Below are positions 36,042 to 43,465 of a stretch of 64,000 nt of DNA, one piece after another. The notes under the pieces were generated by a model. The model searched no databases. It saw nothing but the letters and a program-made list of their open reading frames with translations, and was not told the DNA's origin. Location: NCBI GenBank assembly GCA_900100895.1, contig FMTX01000007.1:124001-188000 (forward strand), written 5' to 3'. The DNA comes from Lachnospiraceae bacterium YSD2013 (GTDB lineage Bacteria; Bacillota; Clostridia; Lachnospirales; Lachnospiraceae). A program made the position numbers and the translations under genes. Numbering within the stretch: position 1 is the stretch's first letter; each line of letters starts with the position of its first letter.

Positions 36042-37202
36042 CTACAAATCGTAAAATTTTTTACACAACTGTATATTTCCGTGACGAAGGATTTTGTATA
36101 TTTCTGTTGCTATTTTTTCAGATGCATGCCCATCTCCATATGGACTCTGTGATTCCAAACATGTCTGTTTAAATTCCGCGCTTCTAGCCTTCCTTATAGC
36201 ATATTCAATAGACTCACTGTCTTCGCCACAGTCTATAACACTTTTAGCGCGTAGTCTACCCCTCTGCCGGCTACCGATGTTAATCGTAGGAATATGCATC
36301 GAGGGTGCTTCCAATATACCACTGGACGAATTCCCAAGAACGAATTCGGCGTGTTGCATCAATGATAGATATCTTTTAACTCCCAAAGAAGAAAAAACAT
36401 GCAAGTTATTAGTTTCCTTATCTGCCTCATCCAAAAGGCTATTAATGTACTCTCCTCCTTGGTCGGCATTAGATTTAGTCACAATAAACTCTATATCTGA
36501 ATTCGCCTTAATAACTTTGAAAAAATCCTCCATTAACACAGAGACGTCTTTCTTATCCAATGTAACTGGATGATATGTACATAAGGCATAATGACAATCT
36601 TTAAGCCCAACACTTTTCAATGCTTCTGATTTCTCCATAAGGGGACAAGCACGGATATTGTCGATTCCCGGAGAACCATAATTGAATACACGATTTGGAT
36701 TCTCCCCCATTTGAATTACTCGTCTTCTACTCTCTTCATTTGTGACAAAATGAGCATAACTCATCTTAGTAATGGAATGCCTTATCCACTCGTCTATTGC
36801 ACCTTCTGTTGTGTCTCCCCCGCACAAATGAAAAATAGGAGTATGCGTATTGCCTGCAGCGATTGCTACAGCTAGCATCTCATACCTATCCCCTAAGATA
36901 ACTACTGCATCAAATTGTTCCCGAGAAAACAGGCACGTAAACTCTTTCAATGTTTCTGCCTGATTATTTGAAATATCGCAAGCATCCTTTGAATCTGTAG
37001 GTATCGCAATCCTATAATCAATCCTAACATTATCATTTTCAATTTCTTTCACCGTTAGGCCATAGTTCTCACTCAAATGGGTGCCTGACACAATTAACTT
37101 AACTAAAAATTGCTTATCTTCCCTTTCCCTTAACTTTGAAATAACGGGATATAATAAACCATACTCAGCTCTGGTAGTTGTGACTATTGCAACTTTTTTC
37201 AT
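36042..37202 (-). CDS. neuC: Hydrolysing UDP/GDP-sugar 2-epimerase (NeuC/LegG)
   Basis: 386 residues. The start KVAIVTTTRAEYGLLYPVI is the NeuC signature. ILGDRYEMLAVAIAAG, IFHLCGGDTTEGAIDEWIRH and VLGNSSSGILEAPSMHIPTINIG follow. The enzyme epimerises C2 and cleaves off the nucleotide, giving ManNAc or the 2,4-diacetamido-2,4,6-trideoxymannose that NeuB condenses with PEP. The start overlaps the neuB stop (ATGA), so the two are coupled. LegC and dehydratase genes in the same row make the LegG role likely. Confidence 0.88.
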   Translation of the reverse strand: MKKVAIVTTTRAEYGLLYPVISKLREREDKQFLVKLIVSGTHLSENYGLTVKEIENDNVRIDYRIAIPTDSKDACDISNNQAETLKEFTCLFSREQFDAVVILGDRYEMLAVAIAAGNTHTPIFHLCGGDTTEGAIDEWIRHSITKMSYAHFVTNEESRRRVIQMGENPNRVFNYGSPGIDNIRACPLMEKSEALKSVGLKDCHYALCTYHPVTLDKKDVSVLMEDFFKVIKANSDIEFIVTKSNADQGGEYINSLLDEADKETNNLHVFSSLGVKRYLSLMQHAEFVLGNSSSGILEAPSMHIPTINIGSRQRGRLRAKSVIDCGEDSESIEYAIRKARSAEFKQTCLESQSPYGDGHASEKIATEIYKILRHGNIQLCKKFYDL

Positions 37203-38200
37203 ATTTCTATTAACTCGTCCTCATTGAAATCACGTTTTGCCTTTTTGCCAATTACCTCAAGCCAGCGCATAGGGCTAACCCCAGTACCGGGGCGTTTAGT
37301 TGTAATATTATCTTCAGAAAAAAGTTCTCCTGCTTTTATATTTTTAGAGGCTACTATACTTTTTCTTGCTACTTCAATATTCTTTTTTTCAGATTCTGTG
37401 GGACGCTTTACTCCATCACCCATAGCTACTTCTACATTTCTTATGGCACGAACCATCTCTGCCAATTCATTTGGTTCTAAACTAGCCTTATGGTCAGGAC
37501 CTTCCATGTTTCTATCTAAAGTAAAGTGCTTTTCAATCACTTTAGCACCTAACGCTACTGCCGCAACCGGTATTTCAATTCCGTTTGTATGATCGGAATA
37601 ACCCACATCACACTTGTATCGATTGCAAAGAGTCTCCATAGCTCTCAAATTGACATCGGTCATAGGAGTTGGATAATTTGTAGTACAATGTAGAATGGTT
37701 ATTTCTTCCGTTCCATATTTACGTAAAACTGCAAGAGCTTCATCAATCTCATCAAGCGTACTCATTCCGGTAGACAAAATAACCCGCTTCCTTGTTTTTG
37801 CAATTTCCACAAGATAAGGATAATTCGTTATTTCTCCGGAAGGAATCTTCCAGATATCCTGCAACTTATCCAAAAACTTAATGCTTTCTATATCAAATGG
37901 GGTCGACAAAAACTTGATTCCCTTATTCTCACAGTATTGGGCTAAGTCAACGAATTCCTCTTGCGTAAGCGCCAACTTCTCAAGCATTGATTTTTGAGAT
38001 TCGGATGCTCCAATATTATGCTCTTGATATTCAGCCATTTTGGCACTTTTGGCAGCTAACCTATCAACATTAAACGTTTGAAATTTAACTATGTCAGCAT
38101 TGCATTCTTTTGCCTTATCAACCAACCTTTTGGCTATATTAATATCACCATTATGATTAACTCCAGCCTCTGCAATAATCAAAACACTATTACGGCTCAT
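37199..38200 (-). CDS. neuB: Nonulosonic acid synthase (NeuB/LegI)
   Basis: 333 residues. The N-terminal TIM barrel (IAEAGVNHNGDINIAKRL, IVKFQTF, WKIPSGEITNYPYL, GYSDHTNG, IEKHFTLDRNMEGPDHKASL) carries the PEP and metal residues of the sialic acid synthases. The C-terminal antifreeze-like SAF domain spans about residues 285-333 (SIVASKNIKAGELFSEDNIT to GTGVSPMRWLEVIGK). It condenses PEP with the mannose-configured sugar from NeuC. It overlaps neuD and neuC by four bases each (ATGA), so the three form a coupled trio. Confidence 0.93.
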   Translation of the reverse strand: MSRNSVLIIAEAGVNHNGDINIAKRLVDKAKECNADIVKFQTFNVDRLAAKSAKMAEYQEHNIGASESQKSMLEKLALTQEEFVDLAQYCENKGIKFLSTPFDIESIKFLDKLQDIWKIPSGEITNYPYLVEIAKTRKRVILSTGMSTLDEIDEALAVLRKYGTEEITILHCTTNYPTPMTDVNLRAMETLCNRYKCDVGYSDHTNGIEIPVAAVALGAKVIEKHFTLDRNMEGPDHKASLEPNELAEMVRAIRNVEVAMGDGVKRPTESEKKNIEVARKSIVASKNIKAGELFSEDNITTKRPGTGVSPMRWLEVIGKKAKRDFNEDELIEI

Positions 38201-38838
38201 TTGTTACATCCTCTCGCCGGCACACCGCATACCATCGAATTAGGATAAACATCTTTGTTAACCAAACTTCCGGCTCCAATGATTGCACAATCACCTATGG
38301 TTACACCCTGAATTAACGTTGCACCCGCTCCTACAAACACATCATCACCCACTAATACATTTCCGCAAACAGTAGCGCCTACTGCAATATGCGAGAATCT
38401 ACCAATTGAACTCTCATGCTCAATTATAGCACTTGTATTTATAATTGCGAATGCACCAATTTGTGCCTCCGCATTCACTGATGCATTTGAACCCACAAAA
38501 ACTCCTTCTCCAATCTCAGCATACTCTGAAACTGAAGCAGATGGATCGATTATCGTTGGAAAACCAAACCCCAACTGTTCTAACTCTTTATAAATCTTTC
38601 GCCTTACATCCGTACTCTTAATACTTCCGACAGTTATTATTGCATTCGAGTATCCTTGTTTTAAGAGATCGGGAAGAGTAGAATCATCGCCAACAACCTT
38701 GGCATTTAGTATCATAGAACCTGGGGCTAACGCTGAATCGGTTATAACTACATCAGTATATATACCCAGCTTATATATCGTATTTAGAACGGACTTACAG
38801 TGTCCGCCTCCACCTACTAATACTATTTTTTCTGCCAT
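38197..38838 (-). CDS. neuD: NeuD/PglD-like hexapeptide-repeat acetyltransferase (LegH candidate)
   Basis: 213 residues. An N-terminal Rossmann-like part (KIVLVGGGGHCKSVLNTI) is followed from about residue 95 by left-handed beta-helix hexapeptide repeats (IGEGVFVGSNASVNAEAQIG and so on), ending GSLVNKDVYPNSMVCGVPAR. His in ..IIEHESSIGRFSHIAVGA is the likely catalytic base. This family includes NeuD (sialic acid O-acetyltransferase) and PglD/LegH, which N-acetylate the 4-amino group. Since LegC is present and no other acetyltransferase sits in the cassette, I favour the LegH role. It is coupled to neuB. Confidence 0.82.
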   Translation of the reverse strand: MAEKIVLVGGGGHCKSVLNTIYKLGIYTDVVITDSALAPGSMILNAKVVGDDSTLPDLLKQGYSNAIITVGSIKSTDVRRKIYKELEQLGFGFPTIIDPSASVSEYAEIGEGVFVGSNASVNAEAQIGAFAIINTSAIIEHESSIGRFSHIAVGATVCGNVLVGDDVFVGAGATLIQGVTIGDCAIIGAGSLVNKDVYPNSMVCGVPARGCNK

Positions 38839-38880
38839 AAATACACCTTGTTAATGTCGTAGTCGCGTACACGCTTCTCA

Positions 38881-39993
38881 TTATTTACAAATAGGACTCT
38901 TTAATACCCATTTGCCAAGAGAATCCTTTTCAAAAATATCAGTATTATACAGAGAATCTATAATTTTCCAAAACTCTGTTTCTGAATATCCACAGAATTC
39001 GCAGAAATCTCTAACGCTCAAAGGATCTAGATTAGCGTCATGCTCTTTAACCATCTTTATTGCTTCATCCCTGTCAACCATTCCATATCTGACCATTCTG
39101 GCTGCATAATCAGTTGCTGAAGCATGCCCAAATTTGGGATACTTAAGCCAAGAATGAACAAGATATGCTCGACTATCCACCTGATCAAAGTTTTCAACAT
39201 GATGCTTTCTATCCCACTCATGTGATAAATCATGAAAGCCGTGTTTCTTGGCAAACTCATAGTTGGCAAAACTATTCCATGGAGAAAAATAAGAAATATA
39301 AATGGGATCAAGTTTGTCCATGTCTTCCTGCTTTGGTGCACGAGTCAAAAAAAGATCCTGCGCAGTTACTCCCGCATTTTCGATTAATTCACGTTCATCT
39401 ATTCCACTTGCCACCCCGTTATTTAACTGTTCTTTAGCGGAATATGTTTCTACAGCATCAGCTCCGCCGTACTCGTAACTCACGTTTTCTCCATAAACTA
39501 AAAGAGGCGTATTATAGAGACTTGCCATAATAAGCGGATATGTGTAAATTAAACGATCAATATACCAAGTTGGCTTCCCATATTTTTCAAACATATATCT
39601 CATCAGTTTTTTCTGCGCCTTAATATCAGGCTTTAAACTAATAATCGGGCACCCAAACTCTTCAGATATGTTTTTCAAATTATGCTTACCAGCTTCTGTC
39701 ATAGGAAAATTGTCTTCAACAGAAAAAAGAATAGGATTCATGTGCATAACGTTTTTCATCATATGCACCTGGTAATGCGAGTCTTTACCGCCAGACACCG
39801 CTATGGCGCAGTCATACCCATCACCATTCATTCCTCTATATTTATCACAGATTGCTTCAAATTCTTTCCATCTGCTATCCCAATCAATCTTAGCTCGCCT
39901 TTCATACGAACGACAAGCCGAACATACACCTTCCTCATCGAAAACTATACCTGGTCTGGTATCAGGCATAACACATCTTTTACAATATTTCAT
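38881..39993 (-). CDS. N-acetyl-sugar amidotransferase (WbpG/PseA/LegA type)
   Basis: 370 residues. Cysteine pairs C4/C7 and C24/C27 (YCKRCVMP, GVCSACRSY) form a probable zinc site. SGGKDSHYQ (67-75) is the PP-loop that adenylates the substrate, and FCEFCGY near the end adds another Cys pair. WbpG and PseA convert an N-acetyl group to an acetamidino group, using ammonia from a HisH/HisF-like partner. None of those partners is in this window. In Campylobacter and Legionella the target is a nonulosonic acid, which suits the flanking cassette. In Pseudomonas it is a diacetamido uronic acid, which the right half may also make. GGAGG six bases before the ATG. Confidence 0.85.
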   Translation of the reverse strand: MKYCKRCVMPDTRPGIVFDEEGVCSACRSYERRAKIDWDSRWKEFEAICDKYRGMNGDGYDCAIAVSGGKDSHYQVHMMKNVMHMNPILFSVEDNFPMTEAGKHNLKNISEEFGCPIISLKPDIKAQKKLMRYMFEKYGKPTWYIDRLIYTYPLIMASLYNTPLLVYGENVSYEYGGADAVETYSAKEQLNNGVASGIDERELIENAGVTAQDLFLTRAPKQEDMDKLDPIYISYFSPWNSFANYEFAKKHGFHDLSHEWDRKHHVENFDQVDSRAYLVHSWLKYPKFGHASATDYAARMVRYGMVDRDEAIKMVKEHDANLDPLSVRDFCEFCGYSETEFWKIIDSLYNTDIFEKDSLGKWVLKSPICK

Positions 39994-40062
39994 TTTTAAC
40001 CTCCTTACTATTCATACGACTATAAATATCGTTATATTCATCAATATTTTTGCTTATAAATC

Positions 40063-41121
40063 TTATTCCTTCCGCATGTCAGACAACTTCTCTTGCATTA
40101 TTTCAAGTTCTTCTAGTTGCCCCATATCCATCCACTCACTTTCGCGCACAGGATAAGCCGCGACTTTTTTACCAGCGTCTCTGACTCGCTTGATTATATC
40201 GGGAAACCCAATATTCTCATCGTCATTTATATAATCTATTACTTCAGGTTCAACTACATATATTCCCGTATTTGCCAGAAAATTGAAAGATGGCTTTTCT
40301 TTCATAGACTTAATTTCGCCGCATTCTCCCATTTGAATTACACCATAAGGCACAGAAAACGTTTTATAAACACAAATCATTGTTACTAAATTACCGTTTT
40401 CTCTATGAAACCTAACAATGTCATTATAGTCTGCCTTTAACAAATTGTCGCAATTTGTGAAAAAAAAGGTCTCGAATATCCTGTCTTTCAGTAAACGCAA
40501 TCCTCCTCCCGTTCCTAATGGACTATCTTCATCGTACCAACATATGTTATACGTCTTATCGCCTTCTGCAAAATACGCTTTAACTAATTGTTTCTTGTAA
40601 TTTACAATAATATGAATCCTATTGCAGTTATATTTCTTAAACTCTCTTATTATATGTTCTATAATTGGGTAGTCCCCAACTGGGATGAGTGGCTTAGGTA
40701 ATACCTTTGTATAAGGGAACAATCTTGTTCCCTTTCCCCCTGCATTAATGACAATAGGTATGTCAATTGAAGAATACTTTGTAGCTCTCTTTTCTGTACC
40801 GATATAAATGTCCCGTACTATTCCACTTTCGTCAAGAATTGGGATAGAAATAAGTTCTCCCGCTTTATATAGCCCAATTGCCTCCTCCCGTGACCTAGCT
40901 ACATTAGGCGACGTATTTGCAGCATTCATAGCACGATCGCTTATTCCCCCACCTGAAAGCAAATATCTTCTTATATCACCATCCGTTATACAACCTATTA
41001 ACACCTCTCTGGCATCGACTATAAACAAAACACCCCCTGAATTTGAATCAATTCTTTGCATTGCATTCGAAATATCCGCCTCTTCAGAGATAATATATCT
41101 TTTCAACTCGTTTATATCCAT
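40063..41121 (-). CDS. ptmE: PtmE-like CBS-domain sugar nucleotidyltransferase
   Basis: 352 residues from the preferred ATG at 41121 (a GTG at 41139 is also in frame). Two CBS motifs occupy about residues 1-110 (IDSNSGGVLFIVDAREVLIG, ELISIPILDESGIVRDIYIG). An NTP-transferase domain follows with AGGKGTRLFPYTKVLPKPLIPVG, FFFTNCDNLLKADY and ANTGIYVVEPEVIDYI. This architecture is that of PtmE, which makes GDP-glucosamine for legionaminic acid synthesis in Campylobacter. It heads the legionaminic cassette, 69 bases upstream of the amidotransferase gene. NDP-hexose synthesis for another sugar is the alternative. Confidence 0.8.
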   Translation of the reverse strand: MDINELKRYIISEEADISNAMQRIDSNSGGVLFIVDAREVLIGCITDGDIRRYLLSGGGISDRAMNAANTSPNVARSREEAIGLYKAGELISIPILDESGIVRDIYIGTEKRATKYSSIDIPIVINAGGKGTRLFPYTKVLPKPLIPVGDYPIIEHIIREFKKYNCNRIHIIVNYKKQLVKAYFAEGDKTYNICWYDEDSPLGTGGGLRLLKDRIFETFFFTNCDNLLKADYNDIVRFHRENGNLVTMICVYKTFSVPYGVIQMGECGEIKSMKEKPSFNFLANTGIYVVEPEVIDYINDDENIGFPDIIKRVRDAGKKVAAYPVRESEWMDMGQLEELEIMQEKLSDMRKE

Positions 41122-41244
41122 ACAGATTACACCATCCACCTTTACACTTATTTAGATGATTCTTTAAATCCTTAACTGCTTTTAATTACAGATAGTAAAA
41201 ATTCCCTGTTAAGTAGCGTTACAACTATCTAATGATACTGACTT

Positions 41245-42366
41245 TCAAAATGTTTTCAAATAATCCATAAAATTATGCTTATTTTCTACAGCCGTAGTCG
41301 TAGGGCGTCCCAAATCAGCACGCGCCCCAAGCGCACACTTAACTTCAATCATGGTCAGCCCGTCACGCTTCTTAGCTTCTTCCAATTCCCTATCCAATTC
41401 TTCAAAACTATCAACACTTACTGCATTCGGATATCCACATGCCCTAGCGATAGAAACTAAATCAATACTCTCTGCAACTGTTGGCATACCTCCTACCGTC
41501 TCATGTGCGCCATTGTTGATTACTACATGCACCAAATTACTTGGCTTACTATTTCCTATTATCGCCAAGCTTCCCATATGCATAAGTACAGCCCCATCGC
41601 CATCTATACACCAAATCTTCGCCTGAGGCTTATTAACAGCAATTTCAAACGCTATAGAAGAACTGTGTCCCATAGATCCTACCGTTAAAAAATCATACCT
41701 ATGACTTTGTTCTTTGGCAGTTCTAATCTCAAATAGTTCTCTTGATGCTTTTCCCGTAGTTGAAATAATCGGGTCTTCTCCGGATATGGCTACAATGTGC
41801 TTTATAATATCCTCTCGCATCATGCTATTACTGTTTCTATAGTTGACTACTGGAGCATCCGTCAAAGCACCCTTTTTAACAACGAAAGCAACATTTTTTC
41901 CCTTCTCAAGAACATTTCTGAAATCAGACATTGCGTTTGATACTTCCTCGTAGGTTGTATCCTTTCCGATTTCAAAATACTTTATGTCCATGTCTTGCAA
42001 TAATTTCTCCGTTACTTCCCCCTGATAAATGTGCTGAGGCTCATCATGAACTCCCGGCTCTCCTCGCCATCCTATAACAAATATCACAGGAATAGCATAG
42101 ACCTTATCATTCAGTAGACTGGCTATAGGATTAATCGCATTTCCCTCTCCCGAATTCTGCATATAGACCACGCCTACTTTTCCTGTAGCAAGATGGTACC
42201 CGGCAGCAAGAGCAACACAATTTCCCTCATTTGCTGCAATAACATGATGTTTGGGATTCACGCCATAGAAATTTATTAAATAATTACATAACTCTTTTAG
42301 CTGTGAATCTGGTACTCCTGCATAAAAATCTGAATCTAATATTTTTACAAAATCATCTACTCTCAT
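41245..42366 (-). CDS. aepY: Phosphonopyruvate decarboxylase (ThDP enzyme, Ppd/Fom2/AepY)
   Basis: 373 residues from the ATG at 42366, which overlaps the reductase gene by 14 bases. A TTG at 42396 is in frame but lies deeper in that gene. The N-terminal half has FYAGVPDSQLKEL, AANEGNCVALAAGYHLATGK with the ThDP-activating Glu, and VYMQNSGEGNAINP. The C-terminal half has the ThDP motif CIDGDGAVLMHMGSL ending at INNGAHETVGG (GDG..NN). This pattern is specific to phosphonopyruvate and sulfopyruvate decarboxylases. With PEP phosphomutase two genes upstream the substrate must be phosphonopyruvate, giving phosphonoacetaldehyde and pulling the unfavourable mutase reaction forward. Confidence 0.93.
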   Translation of the reverse strand: MRVDDFVKILDSDFYAGVPDSQLKELCNYLINFYGVNPKHHVIAANEGNCVALAAGYHLATGKVGVVYMQNSGEGNAINPIASLLNDKVYAIPVIFVIGWRGEPGVHDEPQHIYQGEVTEKLLQDMDIKYFEIGKDTTYEEVSNAMSDFRNVLEKGKNVAFVVKKGALTDAPVVNYRNSNSMMREDIIKHIVAISGEDPIISTTGKASRELFEIRTAKEQSHRYDFLTVGSMGHSSSIAFEIAVNKPQAKIWCIDGDGAVLMHMGSLAIIGNSKPSNLVHVVINNGAHETVGGMPTVAESIDLVSIARACGYPNAVSVDSFEELDRELEEAKKRDGLTMIEVKCALGARADLGRPTTTAVENKHNFMDYLKTF

Positions 42367-43465
42367 TTTCCATAATTCCTCGATATAGATTTTCAATATC
42401 CGCTCTTTCCAACTTTATCGGATTATTGGACATACGTAGCGGATTAACTGAATTGGTCAAAACACTAATATCTTCCTCTGAAAATCTCGGAACAGCTAAT
42501 GATGCCCATCCAACGATTTTTCCATACCTTTCTGCGCCTTGCATGGCATCTTTGCATCCAAATATCGTCGCCAGCTCGTCAAAAGTACCTTCAAGATACT
42601 CTCTGCCTCGTTCATCACAACACTTAGCAGTATTCCGAATCATCCAAGGCCATAATACCCTCAAGCACAAAGCTACAGCATGGCCATGCGCAAATCCGTA
42701 AAGTGTCGTTAGCTTATAAGCCATAGCATGCCCGGCAGTCGTTTTTGTTACATTGATAGCTTTTCCTGCCAAATAAGCAGCGCGTTGCATATCCTCGTTC
42801 GTCTCTGATTTTCCATCTAAATAATCTTCGAACTTTTCAAGAATGATTCTTATTCCTGTTTCAGCAAATGATTTACTCTCTTTGGTACTATGTACGGACC
42901 AGTATGACTCTATGCAATGACCCAAAGCATCCAGAACAGTAGCTTTTTTTTGATATAATGGCAAAGATGACAAACATCTCCCATCAAACAAAACTGCATT
43001 AGGTAGTAACTCTTTTGCAGAAACAGATTGCTTAACTCCACTGTAATATATTACAGCAAAACTAGTGGCCTCAGCCCCGGACCCTGCAGTAGTTGGCATC
43101 GCAATAAGTGGGATTTTTTCTACACACTTTACAGATTTAAGTTTATTCTCCCAGTCCTCGGTACCCATATGGCAAAACATTTTGACACATTTTCCAACGT
43201 CTATTGCGGACCCCCCACCAATTGAAATAATCGCATCATAATTATCATTTGAGAACATCTCTATTGCCCTATCGACATCCTCAGTGGTAGGATTTGGGGT
43301 AAACTCGCTGAATATATCATATGAAATACCCTGTAATCTTAACGAATCCAGCAAATCACTACAGCAACTTGCCAAACTTGAATATCCGCAAATTATAAAG
43401 ACTTTTTTATAAGGCGCAACATAATCCCGAAAAGAATCATATGATAACAGTTCAATGCAGCCCAT
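42353..43465 (-). CDS. Iron-containing alcohol dehydrogenase, probable phosphonoacetaldehyde reductase
   Basis: 370 residues, group III metal-dependent alcohol dehydrogenase. ISIGGGSAIDVGKCVKMF binds NAD(P)H, and PLIAMPTTAGSGAEATSFAV follows. Metal ligands are in VLDALGHCIESYWS and YGFAHGHAVALCL. In fosfomycin, phosphinothricin and dehydrophos loci a member of this family reduces phosphonoacetaldehyde to 2-hydroxyethylphosphonate (HEP). Here it lies between the mutase fusion and the decarboxylase, so HEP is the predicted product. No aminoethylphosphonate transaminase is seen. GGAGGAGTTCTG precedes the ATG, which overlaps the mutase stop by one base (TGATG). Confidence 0.9.
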   Translation of the reverse strand: MGCIELLSYDSFRDYVAPYKKVFIICGYSSLASCCSDLLDSLRLQGISYDIFSEFTPNPTTEDVDRAIEMFSNDNYDAIISIGGGSAIDVGKCVKMFCHMGTEDWENKLKSVKCVEKIPLIAMPTTAGSGAEATSFAVIYYSGVKQSVSAKELLPNAVLFDGRCLSSLPLYQKKATVLDALGHCIESYWSVHSTKESKSFAETGIRIILEKFEDYLDGKSETNEDMQRAAYLAGKAINVTKTTAGHAMAYKLTTLYGFAHGHAVALCLRVLWPWMIRNTAKCCDERGREYLEGTFDELATIFGCKDAMQGAERYGKIVGWASLAVPRFSEEDISVLTNSVNPLRMSNNPIKLERADIENLYRGIMENESR

